64,000 nucleotides of DNA, from positions 80,132,861 to 80,196,860 of the forward strand of contig JAOWCC010000019.1 in NCBI GenBank assembly GCA_030867875.1, read 5' to 3'. Position 1 is the stretch's first letter, and the number at the start of each line of letters is the position of its first letter. Below the pieces are notes generated by a model. It was not told where the DNA came from. It did no database searches and worked only from the letters and a program-made list of their open reading frames with translations. The position numbers and the translations under genes are program-made. The DNA comes from Actinernus sp. WN-2022. Lineage: Eukaryota > Cnidaria > Anthozoa > Actiniaria > Actinernidae. Of the stretch, positions 34,997 through 45,800 are shown piece after piece.

Positions 34997-36260
34997 CAGT
35001 GCTATAACAGAACACACACTCCGGGTAATACTAATAATTTTGAAAGCGAGAGGTTTCTCTCCTCCGTTTTATTTTTACTTTCAGGGAGATATATATATAT
35101 CTGTTAGCAGGCAATCTCCAATCTCGTTGCTGGCAGTAGCAGAGAACCAGTTCAAGAGAGAACAGTGAACGAATTACAGCTCGCTTCAATAGAAAATTAT
35201 TATCTCGGCGGCTCTGTTGTCAAATTTCGTGCGAGTATAAACTTTGATCCGAAAATCTCGGCGAAATCACTGCGTGAAAGCCCTTCGAAACCAGAGAGAG
35301 AGAGTTAAACGCCGAAGCCCGGCCTCAAAATGATTTTAGGAAATTGCTCAGTTCTTTTCGGGCCGACCAAGCGGAGTTTCGTTGCCTATTATAGTTTGTT
35401 GACTATTACCGCTCACCCGTCGCTTCCGTACTATCTCAGTACTAATAATTATTAAAGCGAGAGGTTTCTCTCCTCGATTTTATTTTTCCCTGCAGAGAGA
35501 GAGAAAGAGAGAGAGAGAGAGATCTTAACTGGCAGGCAATCTCGTTGATGGCAGTAGCAGAGAACCAGATCAAGAGCTCGCTTGAATGGGAAATTATTAT
35601 CTCGGCGGCTTTGTTTGTCAAATTTCGTGCGAGTATAAACTTTGATCGACACGGTGAATCCGAAAATCATGGCGAAATCACTGTCTAAAAGTCCTTCGAA
35701 ACCTGAGAGAGACCTGTTTCCACAAGTTAAACGCCAAAGCCCTGAAAATGATTTGAGGAAACTGCTCAGTTCTTTTCGAGTCGACCAAGCGGAGTTGTGT
35801 TGCCATATGGTCGCGTAAGCCAGCCACGGTGTCAGTTCAACAACCCAAATCGGCTCAAAGATAGTAGATACTCCAACTAAGCGCTAATATATCTTTAAAT
35901 ATAAAGATTAATGTTCAGGATAGCTTCTCCATGTCGTAGGTGGAAATCCTAGACCCAAACGGACAATTGTTTCCTTTTGTTGAGGACGAACGAGATTCAG
36001 GCATCCATCAGAGAACTACGGCCACCTGAAATAAAACTAAAATTTACATGACCAAATAATTTAAGACTTAAATAAGAGGCTCAATAGGAAGAGCAATAAA
36101 AAAGGTTCAACCTAGTATGGTTTTTTTGACGATAGCTGGAAGGATGGCAGAGATGTAGAGAAGATTAAGACCACTGCCATAAAACTCTGAATTTCGATGG
36201 CATCGAAAATGGCCGCTATGCTATGTGAGCGCGCTAAGCACTGTGGGTGAGACGGCCCCT
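34997..36260 (+). mobile_element. TTAA element, right part of copy 1
   Basis: This continues the element begun at 5021. It contains two tandem diverged modules of about 390 bp (about 35030-35430 and 35440-35830), a middle segment, and the tail ending GTGGGTGAGACGGCCCCT before TTAA at 36261-36264. The order matches the reverse complement of 45263-46214. Confidence 0.8.
35669..35818 (+). CDS. Small open frame in the TTAA element, 49 aa
   Basis: The frame starts MAKSLSKSPSKPERDLFP and ends with TAA at 35816-35818. It is basic at the N terminus. The related module at 45263-46214 (minus strand) keeps much of the same reading (SKPERDLFPQVKRRSP) in a longer open frame, and the first tandem module at about 35250 has a damaged version. 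Conservation of frame over three modules hints at coding use, but it may simply be recent duplication. Confidence 0.3.
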   Translation: MAKSLSKSPSKPERDLFPQVKRQSPENDLRKLLSSFRVDQAELCCHMVA

Positions 36261-36264
36261 TTAA

Positions 36265-37165
36265 ATCACTAGAACTTGCAGGGGTTGAAGTGATTAGCAC
36301 CAGTAAAGACGATGTGGTGAGCTCGTCTCCTACCGACAAGCAAGGTATCGCTCCCTGTAATCACGAAGAGGCTGATACCAGGGTTCTACTTCATGCGGCG
36401 CATGCAGCTATAACAGTGGATGTCAAAAAGTTATTATACGAACTGTCGATACTGATGTTGTCGTACTGGCTGTCATGTATGCAAAATAGTTGCACTTAGA
36501 GGAACTCTGGGTGGCCTTTGGTGTAGGAAAGCACCTAAGGTATATTCCAGCACACCGTATTGCTAGCGTTCTCGGGCAGCAGAAATGTGAGGCATTACTC
36601 TTCTTTCATACACTTAAGGCTGCGATACGGTGTCTTATTTTTCTGGAAGAGGACAGAAAACAGCATATCTGGCTTGGAATGCGTGCCAAGATGTAACCCA
36701 ATTATTCCGCATTCTTTCGACCCTCAGAGAGCGATCGTCGAGGAACATTTCCAGCTGATATAACGATGTGTGGTGATCATGTACAGTCGAACATGCCCCA
36801 TGAACACAGTCAACGAGGCTCGTCAGGCACTATTTGCGCAAGGCACAAGAACAATTGACAATATCCCACCAACTAAAGCTGCGCTTGAACAACACGTGAA
36901 ACGGTCCGCATATCAAGCTGGCCATATCTGGGGCCAAACACTAGAGCCGACCCAGGAACTGTCAAGTAGTGGGGAGTGGGGATGGGAACAATCTGCTGGA
37001 GGCTGGAATGCCAAGTGGACAACGCTGCCAGAGACCTCTAAGAGGTGTACCGAACTGATAAGTTGTGGATGCAAAACAGCTTGTCGAGGCCTATGCAAAT
37101 GCTACAAAGCCAGTCTAGCGTGTACTGCTCTATGCTTTTGTGATGGGAACTGTTTCCAAGAGTAA
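36265..37165 (+). pseudogene. Decayed transposon-associated gene, C-terminal half
   Basis: This continues the frame interrupted at 5017. Removing the inserted DNA and one TTAA joins SLADNV to KSLELAGVEV. Pieces in order: HEEADTRVLLHA near 36368, LWVAFGVGKHLRYI near 36505, NEARQALFAQGTR near 36805, YQAGHIWGQ near 36910, and a cysteine-rich tail (CGCKTACRGLCKCYKASLAC) near 37070 of the CXC type, ending TAA at 37163. Frameshifts fall near 36450, 36620 and 36760. The EEAD stretch recalls acidic motifs of PIN/FEN-type nucleases, which is a guess. No active product is expected. Confidence 0.8.
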
Positions 37166-37279
37166 ATCCTACGATCATGGTGAGTTTTTCAATATTTTAT
37201 AAATATTTCAATATTCCTTAATATATAAAGATGGCAGATGAAGCTATCACTTAAATAAATACTCAGCTCCTGGATCAAA

Positions 37280-38350
37280 AAACTACTACGGAGCCCCTGC
37301 TTTCAAAAGGAGGGAGGGGACAAGAAACAAGTCCAACAGTGGACACCAAGGCAGTGAAAGACCATTGCCACAGACATGCACCACCTGTAAAATTAACGGA
37401 TAATATAAAGGTATCAGGCAGGATAAAGTTATTTTCTAATACATAGAAAGAAATTACAGCAGACAAGAAAATCCTAGGATTGGTACAACATTGTAACTTT
37501 GAATTTGATGAATTGCCTGAAAGGAATAATACAATCCCTAGCTCCAATTCCATTTAACTCTGCAGAGACAGAGGTAATAAGCAAAGAGGTGCGGAAAAAG
37601 CTCCAAAGCAAAGGAGTGATTGAAGAGACAAATCATTCTGATGATGAATTCATCTCAAACATGTTCATTAGAAAGAAAAAAAAGATGGCACATATAATGA
37701 TTTTAAATCTAAAAGAACTGAACAACAGCATTGGAAAACAGCATTTTAAAATGGATACTTTCTTGTTTCCATTCTGTAAACCTTGTTAAGCCCAACTGTT
37801 ATATGGTTGATTTACGAGATGCCTACTACACAATACCAATTTCTCAAGCCTATAGAAAATATTTAAGATTTATATGGGAAGGAAAGCTTTTTCAATACAC
37901 ATGTCTCCCTAATGGGCTGTCATCTGCCCCTAGATACTTCACAAAGATATTGAAGCCAGTGACTGTACCCTTCGAAGCCAAGGGCATCTTACTGTGGGCT
38001 AAACACGATGACTCATCTCTCCAAGGAGATACTTTATGATGCATGCAAATACCACATTCAAAATACAGTGGCACTGTTCAGATATCTGGGTTTTATTGTC
38101 CACAATGAAAAATTAGTATTAAAACCAACACAGAAAATCACTTTTTTTCAGTTGGCTTTACTATTAACTCTGTCACCATGACAGTCTCTGCATTCACTCC
38201 TGAAAAAGCAGGAAAAGTATTCCCTGCATGTAAATCACTCTCATGTAAGACAGAAGTTAAATTATTGAAGGTTGCGCAGATCATAGGAACCCTTGTTTCT
38301 AGTTTCCCAGGTGTACAATTTGGGCAATTACACTAGAGATCTCAAGCATG
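37280..38350 (+). pseudogene. DIRS-type retrotransposon reverse transcriptase fragment, part 1
   Basis: Broken plus-strand frames give the conserved RT order: FKMDTF, YMVDLRDAYYTIPIS, RKYLRFIWEGKLFQYTC, LPNGLSSAPRYFTKILKPV, then FRYLGFIVHNEKLVLKPTQK and a piece with VAQIIGTLVSSFPG. This is typical of DIRS/tyrosine-recombinase retrotransposon polymerases. Frameshifts and stops are frequent, the YLDD active-site box is not intact, and the frame is interrupted at 38351 by a MITE. Confidence 0.75.
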
Positions 38351-38354
38351 TTAA

Positions 38355-39002
38355 GGCATGGTTTGAGCATGAAATCGAGGCTAAAGCTATTTTATTGAAT
38401 ATAGTGGCTTATGTTTGCCCGAATTCTACAAAAATAGTGGATATCACTAAGCTCAGCGTTCTGAGTCGTTTCAACAGATTTTGTTGTAAAAATTTTATCA
38501 CGTGACCAGCCACGTGATTACAAAATCTGGAAATTTCATCTCAAAATGGGCCGGTTACACTTCATTTTTAAAGTAACGGTTTCTTGCTTATGTGATTACA
38601 CTTCTGGTTGTTTCTAAAGATCTGATTGGAATGGTTGACCCTGATAGATTGTTAAGGCGAAAATAGAGAAAACAGGTCACGTGACCTGTTCTTGGAGCCA
38701 GTTTTCTCCAATTTTCTCACCTACAATGGGAAAATGATCAACCATTCCAGACAGAGATTTACGGACAACCAGAAGTGTAATCAGATAAGCCAGGAATCGT
38801 TACTTGACTGTGACCGGCCCATTTTGAATTCTTTGTTTTATCAGCCTTAAGATCACGTGACCACCAAAACACGAGAATACCTAACTTAAAATGTTGATAC
38901 ATATGAATGCTGCCTAATTACCGATTTCTATGGTATTTCATTGAAAAATGACAAAGTTAGCGAATTTAGAGTGTATAACAGAATTGCTGAATAAACCATG
39001 CC
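38355..39002. mobile_element. Foldback MITE with TTAA duplication inside the DIRS fragment
   Basis: TIR GGCATGGTTT at the left and AAACCATGCC at the right, with TTAA at 38351-38354 and 39003-39006. The arms fold over most of the length (for example CTTCTGGTTGT at 38603 against ACAACCAGAAG near 38764) around a central AGGTCACGTGACCT palindrome at about 38675-38688. The interrupted RT sequence resumes at 39007. TTAA use suggests a Kolobok/piggyBac-mobilised element. Confidence 0.75.
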
Positions 39003-39006
39003 TTAA

Positions 39007-39130
39007 CATGCTAAGGGGATTATCAAGGAAAAATGAAATTATCACCAAATGCAAAGGCAGATTTAACATGGTGGTCAGAGAATGTCTTACAAGCAGAAAA
39101 CCCAATTTCCCATGGTAAAGTAGACATATA
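39007..39130 (+). pseudogene. DIRS-type fragment, part 2 (RNase H region start)
   Basis: Continues after the MITE with KLSPNAKADLTWWSENV near 39035, a stretch matching the start of the RNase H region in DIRS polymerases, then breaks off near 39130. Confidence 0.6.
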
Positions 39131-39144
39131 GGTTCGATGTGCAT

Positions 39145-39440
39145 GCAGGTATACAACAACAACAATTTATTTTGTGCCACAAAGTTTACATAAAGTTGAT
39201 TAAAATTTGTAATGAACCCAAGAACACACAAGCTGCCTAGATCTGGAATAGCTACAAGCTAATCGCGCCAGGCAGCTCTCTTACAGATTAACACATTTGA
39301 GGTCGCCTAGGAACACTTATAGGTTATGAAATAAATTACACACACTAATACACATATCTAAATAATAATAAATACAAAAGATAACAGTTATAAGTAAGGA
39401 TAAGCTAGAGATGAGATAAGATAAAGGAGCATATCATAGC
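39145..39440 (-). repeat. Possible LINE 3' end, minus strand
   Basis: Read on the minus strand, the segment ends with AATAAATTGTTGTTGTTGT, a polyadenylation-like signal followed by a TTG microsatellite tail, as in many CR1/L2-like LINE 3' ends. No coding part is attached. Confidence 0.35.
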
Positions 39441-41110
39441 TATATTGGACGACCAAACTAGCACATATACTGGTACTGTTAAAATACTAGTATGAATTCA
39501 GAAAATCATGAAAATCATGAAAATCTATGGACTTTACTGACTGGTGAAAAAAAATTAAAACGAAAGAGGCGGCCGCTTATTTGTATAAAAATCGTGGCAA
39601 CTCTAGACGTCCCTACATAATAATTACCCGTTTTTCTACATACTAGGCTAAAGTATTGTTGCGTTGCTACTATGACGTCATAGTATCCAATTCTTGTCGG
39701 AGTAATGGCGGACAAATCATGGCTAAAATAATCAGACTTCCAGTAGGAATTTTGACTGAAGATTTGAAATGATATAAGTATTTAGCACTGTTACGTTCCG
39801 AAACTGAAGAAAACAGGAGAAGTGTAATTTGATCGCAGTATTACTTTAACGAATGAACTAGAAAAGGCATTGCAGTGGATGCTGGATGGCAAGCTATCGA
39901 TTGGAGGCGGAAAATAGCATTTTCAAACAGATTTTTGCTATTAAATAAATATATGAATTAATATTTTTTGCCACCCACTTTTCTACCCCCTCCCCCCTCC
40001 CCCCTCCCCTTATTTACTTCCCCATCACCCTCCCCTCTTCCTTTTGCGACGCTACCGCATGCTAAATATGTGTGAATTGTCAAGTCTGATTTACTCGATG
40101 CCCTAGTGTATTACAATCAGTGGATAAGAGAATAACGCAAAACAATCGTGTTAAGACTTGCCGCTACTATTCTTAAGAAGATACAAGGAAAGCAGGCATA
40201 CTTTTATTTATAGCGAACTTCGCGGTGTTGATCAACATTACAATTGTTATGCTAATGTCAACCATGATTTCAAACTGCGTCAGGAACCAATCGCACACTA
40301 ATGGTATCGCTATTCTCTTGATCTTAAAAAAATCAGATTAAAATCCTTTTTTTGTTCGAGCAATACATACACAGGTAGCCCAATCCATAAACAAATGATC
40401 GGAAGAGCCGCTGGCAGGCTATAACGCAGCAGTAGATGGCGACCTGGAAACGAGTGTTTAAGAAACGTCAATTGACAGCAATTACTGAATCTGTTCAATG
40501 ATTAATACAAATATCGATGGGTATTATTAATCTGCATCCCTGGTAGAAGGTGCGGTGGTGGCAATACCCACAAAACTTTGACTTATAAAATCGCACTGCC
40601 CCCGTAAGCTATTCACTATTTTCAGCTGGTGGCCATCTTGGATTCAAAGCGGGGCAATCCTTTGTTTTTGCCAGGTGAGCCTCATTTTGACTATCCCTCA
40701 CTACGAGGCTGACCTGGCAAAAACAAAGGATTGCCTCGCTTTGAATCCAAGATGGCCACCAGCTGAAAAGAGTGAATTATCTACAGTTCGACCCAGCCAA
40801 CGGACTTTTCAGTTTACAAGGCCCTATATACACTGGTTTATCTGAACGGAGTACACATAATTTTTTATTGAAACTTCTACTCCACGATCGCCATTATTTG
40901 ATCGTTTCAAATTCGAATCTCAGTTCGATCTTTGAAAAACTGCTGCTCTCATTGTTTTGATCATGTATACATTTACATAAACTCAAACAATGCAGACGCG
41001 TCAAACGCTTTTCAGATCGTAATGTTCGAACAATAACGACAGTTCATTCATTGGTTTAGATTTATAAGCCTTTGTTGACGATCCAATCAGATATTACGCA
41101 AGGCTACTCC
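39441..41110. other. Repeat-rich non-coding stretch
   Basis: No gene recognised. It holds a copy of a dispersed repeat at about 39862-39950 (shared with 32343-32465), a C-rich tract at about 39985-40035, and the hairpin element listed separately at 40611-40778. Confidence 0.6.
40611..40778. mobile_element. Short hairpin MITE
   Basis: ATTCACTATTTTCAGCTGG and the following ~65 bp (to CCAGGT near 40675) are mirrored at about 40711-40778, ending CCAGCTGAAAAGAGTGAAT. The loop is about 35 bp. Confidence 0.8.
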
Positions 41111-41115
41111 TGGTC

Positions 41116-41340
41116 TATATAAACGGATCCCATACGCTCTTTACAGTCAAAGTTGCTCTCAACCACATGAGCAACCAGAATATGCTATACGCAACTGATG
41201 AAGGAAGCCAATTTAAGTTTCCGAAACCGGTCTTGCTACTTTAGCACTGTAAAACAGTTCTTTTCAGAACACTGCAATAAATCAGCATAACCTTGCTAGG
41301 ATCTTTTTGATCCCACTATCGTCTCTCATAAATAAAGACC
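41116..41340 (+). other. Retroelement-like transcribed segment with TATA box and hammerhead
   Basis: A TATATAAA at about 41116 lies about 65 nt upstream of a hammerhead-like core, and AATAAA signals follow near 41276 and 41329. A promoter, ribozyme and polyadenylation signal in a short unit recall Penelope-like element terminal repeats and retrozymes. No reverse transcriptase of that type is seen nearby. Confidence 0.4.
41183..41246 (+). ncRNA. Type I hammerhead ribozyme motif
   Basis: The order is stem I (TGCTA 41183-41187, internal loop TAC, GCAA 41191-41194), core CTGATGA (41195-41201), stem II (GGAA 41203-41206 with TTCC 41219-41222), core GAAA (41223-41226), a six-base palindromic stem III ACCGGT (41226-41231), the site after C41232, then TTGC (41233-41236) and TAGCA (41242-41246) closing stem I. 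The 10.1 position has an unpaired A, a small departure from consensus. A palindromic stem III with almost no loop is typical of dimer-active hammerheads in Penelope-like elements and retrozymes (family knowledge). Activity is inferred. Confidence 0.65.
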
Positions 41341-42882
41341 CCATTAATAGACTCTTTAGTCTTCAATCGGGTTCAGATTCCTTCATGAGACTTAACAAAC
41401 GAGCACTCGAGAAACGATGTAGAATGTGCAGCGGTTGCAATACCCACAAAACATCTTAGTGAATGAGTGAGTGAGCGAGTGACACGCTTTCCCCGACCAT
41501 CCAAAAATCTCGTTTCTGCGCTTGCGCACAACCATGAGTTATAAACGGGATCGATATTTTCGCTTCATAGGCACTTTAAGTTAGGGATGATATTTCACCT
41601 GTCATCTTGATTTTCTATATTTGGTACTTCGAAGATAAGTTTAATATATACGCGGTCAAACTTCAAAGTGCCTATAATTAAGCCCAATTTTTTCAACTTT
41701 AAAATGGATTCTACATCAAGTAAATAGTCAATAATTAAATATTTATTGATTTGAGTCTTGCGCCTATGTGAAATAGAGGTTTATATTTCCAATATGCTAA
41801 TTATGTGATGTCACAGGAGGACTAATTTATTATTCAAAAACGTAATGGCAAAGAAAATATTTTTCCCTATCATACTTCTGACTTTGTTTTTTAAGTTTTC
41901 AACAGAAATTGTTTAGTTTCTCATGATGTCACCAATAAATATAAGAACAGCGTTTAGAACAACTCCACCCTCTCGCCAATTGCAGAGCAACGTCAAGAGC
42001 TGATTTGTTGTCTTTTCCATCTACTTTGAGTGACACATGTAAACTAAATGCAATCGAATTCTATCAAATTATTTTTTTGACGGGTAAACCGAATATTGTG
42101 CAATACCGCTATTTACTATTAATAAAGTGCTGCAAATGTTCAGCCTCCTTGTGATATGCTACTGCTTTTTAATTTCCCAATGGCTTAGATTAATACCTCA
42201 ACAATCTTCCAAAACCTTTTTATCCTAATCCATGATTTTTAGTCGAATTTCATAACTCTATTCAGGAATTTACTTGATAAATTCAAGACGCCCTTTCGGC
42301 GATGTTTGTGATCGGACATTTGAGCATTTACCAAGTCATTTATGGCAGGTGATTCTAGTGTTGATCTTTACGTCCACATTTTGAGCGCTGAAAACCCTAA
42401 ACACCTCCTACGCTGCAGGTGTTGCAAGCTCCAGTTACATAAACATTAACGCTGGACCTAACTGTTAATGTTTTACTCCGAGGTTTTACTATATTGTATT
42501 TCCAGTATGTCTCTGAATGTGCATATATCTTGTTCTTTGCATACCTAGAATGTGTATTATATGTGCAGTCCTTTTAGTGTATTATCATGTAACAGCTATT
42601 TTACATGTTAAGTTCCCTAGATAAGCTACCTAGCTTTTGGAAAAAATGTCAAGAATAAATCTAGTTAAAAACTGCTAACGTCTGACGTTAAATTAGAGGG
42701 GACGTAATGTCTGACGTTAGTAGGGCTAATTAATATGTATAAGCTTGTATACGAACAACCCCAGGTGTGTTCTACCTAGTATTAAGTTCAATCGTATCTA
42801 CTCTCCTCCAGCCGAGAAATTAAACATCGCAAGAGTTCCACAAGGAAATGAAGTAGAAATTGATTTTCTTTTCTCTTTGATC

Positions 42883-45800
42883 ATGAATACAGTACAAGGA
42901 ATTGTGGTTATTGTCATTTTTGTTTTGAGTACTGAAGGTAAGCATTAATAGACCCTTCCACGGTTTATTTGAACTTTTGATATATACGTATAATAGCAAA
43001 ACCGTCGATACTGCTGAAAAGAGCACCTCAAAGTTAATCAAAATCCGAAATATTGAATAGGAGCAAAGTTATAGGACCGCAAACTCGGAAAATTTCGGAA
43101 CATTTTACAGACGTTTTGTATGGTAATTTTGATAGGGGGCACAGACGTCTGTAAAATATTTCAAAATTTTCCGAGTTTGCGGACCTATAACTTTGCTCCT
43201 ATTCAAGATATAACTCTCAAATTTGGGATTTTGACTAACTTCGAGGTCCTCTTTTCAGCAGTATCGACGGTTTTGCTGTTATAAGTATATATCACAAGGT
43301 CAAAGAAACCGTGGTATATTAATTTTAAGTTAATTTCATTGAAACTGTTTGCTAGGTTCTTTAGTAAGGGACCGTTCATTAATTATACGTAGGGGTGGGA
43401 GGGGGGAGGGGGGACTGGAGTAAAATTGGGGGGGGGGGGGGGTGGGGTGGTGACTAAATGATCCGCTTCGTGAGTTCTTCTTGTGAATCTTTTCAGGGAA
43501 CTGTAATAGCCAAGAAATGAGTATGCCAGTTTTTTTTGTGGAGAAAGGATCAGATCTATCTGAAAAAAATGAAAATAACAACAACAAGAAAAGGACATCA
43601 TGTTTAAGGCTATATGGAAACCAGGCTTTAGAAACTTGTACAAATTCAAGCTTTCTTCAAGGAACTGGAAATTCCTGGGCTTTCTGAAATTCCTGGGCTT
43701 TTTAATAAGCATTTGGCAGAAATAGGGGAGAAGTTATCCACTGATATTCCCGCTAATCCTTCTGTAGACTTCCTCGACTTTATAACAAGTCCGAATTCTA
43801 CATTTAATTTTCGTCAGATTCTTAACAGTGAAGTTTTTGAGCTTTTTCAAAACATTGATGTCTCCAAAGCCGTTGGCATCGATGGGACTTCTGGCTCAGT
43901 CCTCAAACTATCTGCCGATATCATTTCATTACCTATAACTAATTTGATTAATCTTTCAATACGAATTGGCATTTTCCCCAATGAATGGAAATATGCTAAA
44001 ATTACTCCAATCCATAAGAGTGGGAAAAAGTCAGACATGGGTAATTACCGGCCAATCTCTGTTATACCGATCATTGCCAAAGTTTGCGAAAGACTAATTT
44101 ACAATCAGGTTTTTACGTATCTACAGGACAAAAGTATTCTCAGCAATTGTCAATCAGGCTTCCGCTCGTTACATTCTACTATGAGTGCCCTGCTTGAGGC
44201 AACTAACGAATGGAGCCCTAATATTGACCAAGGTTGAATTAATGCAGTTGTCTATATTGACTTGGCCAAAGCTTTCGATACTGTAAACCACAACATATCG
44301 CTGAGGAAACTACAAAAATATGGGATAGAGGAAAAAGCCCTAGATTGGTTCTGTTTCTATTTGTTGTGCCGTTATCAGCAGTGTCTTGTCAACGGCGTAC
44401 TCTCTAAGCCACACCCTATTACTTGCGGCGTGCCACAGGGGTGCATTTTGGGTCCGCTCCTTTTTCTTTTATATGTCAACGATTTGCCGAATTGTCTGAC
44501 ATTTGTAAAGCCCCGAATATACGCCGACGACACGAATCTCACTGTCTCATCAAGTGACTACAATGAGATAAACGACATGATGAATAGTGACTTATTACGC
44601 ATCAATGACTGGCTTAAAGCCAATACATTAAGTTTGAACGTCGCTAAAACTGAATTCTTGTTGATTGGTTCGAGACCGAGATTGGTCAGAGTAAATGATA
44701 AAATTAATATTTATATTGACAACAAGAATATTAAGAGGGTCGGGACAACAAAATATCTGGGCGTTATTTTTGACGAATGCCTCTCTTGGACGAGTCACGT
44801 CGAGTATATCGTAAAGAAAATTTCATCTGGTCTTGGTGCCCTTAAGAGAATGAAGCCCTTTGTACCAAAGGACATTCTAATAACTATTTATAAGACTATA
44901 GTTAACTGCTCGCCAGTTTGGGACATCGCAAACAGAGAAATTACAAAAGCTACAGAATAGAGCAGCCCGAATTATTTCGGGATTGCCATTTGATACTAGC
45001 AAAGTCATTTTATTGGAGTCACTAAACTGGTTGAGTATTTCTGAACGCCATAATGAGCTAAAAGTTATTACTATGTTTAAAGCCTTGAATGGTTTACTAT
45101 CAAAATACTTAGGGGCACAATGGACACCACTGAGTATAATCTTAGAGACTTGCCTGACCGGTTAGCACTGCCTGCCCCAAAAACAAATTATCTGAAAAAG
45201 AGCCTACGATACAAGGGTGCTTCATTATGGAACAAATTGCCAAAAGCTACTCGACATATTAAAGGGGCCGTCTCACCCACAGTGCTTAGCGCGCACACAT
45301 AGCATAGCGGCCATTTTCGATGCCATCGAAATCCAGAGTTTTATGGTGGTGGTTTTAATCTTCTCTACATCTCTGCCATCCTTCCAGCTATCATCAAAAA
45401 AATCATACTAGGTTGAACCTATTTTATTGCTCTTCCTACTGAGCCTCTTATTTAAGTGTTTTAAATTATTTGGTCATGCAAATTTTAGTTTTATTTCAGG
45501 TGGCCGTAGTTCTCTGATAGTGCCAGTCTCGTTCGTCCTCAGCGAAAGGAAACAATTGTCCACCGGGTTGATCATTTGAAGTTAAATATACTCGCACGAA
45601 ATTTGACAAACGGCAAAGCCGCCGAGACTGCATGATACAATTTCCTATTCAAGCGAGCTGTTATTCGTTCACTGTTCTCTCTTGATCTGGTTCTCTGGCA
45701 CCAGCAACTAGATTGCCTGCTAGCAGATGATCTCTCTCTCTCTGCAAGGAAAAATAAAACCGAGGGGAGAAACCTCTCTTTTCATAATTATTAGTATTCT

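Noticed and set aside
42820..43041. Minus-strand open frame over exon 1 of the lectin/PAN gene
   Set aside because: Shadow of the signal-peptide exon and foldback; no splice or family support.
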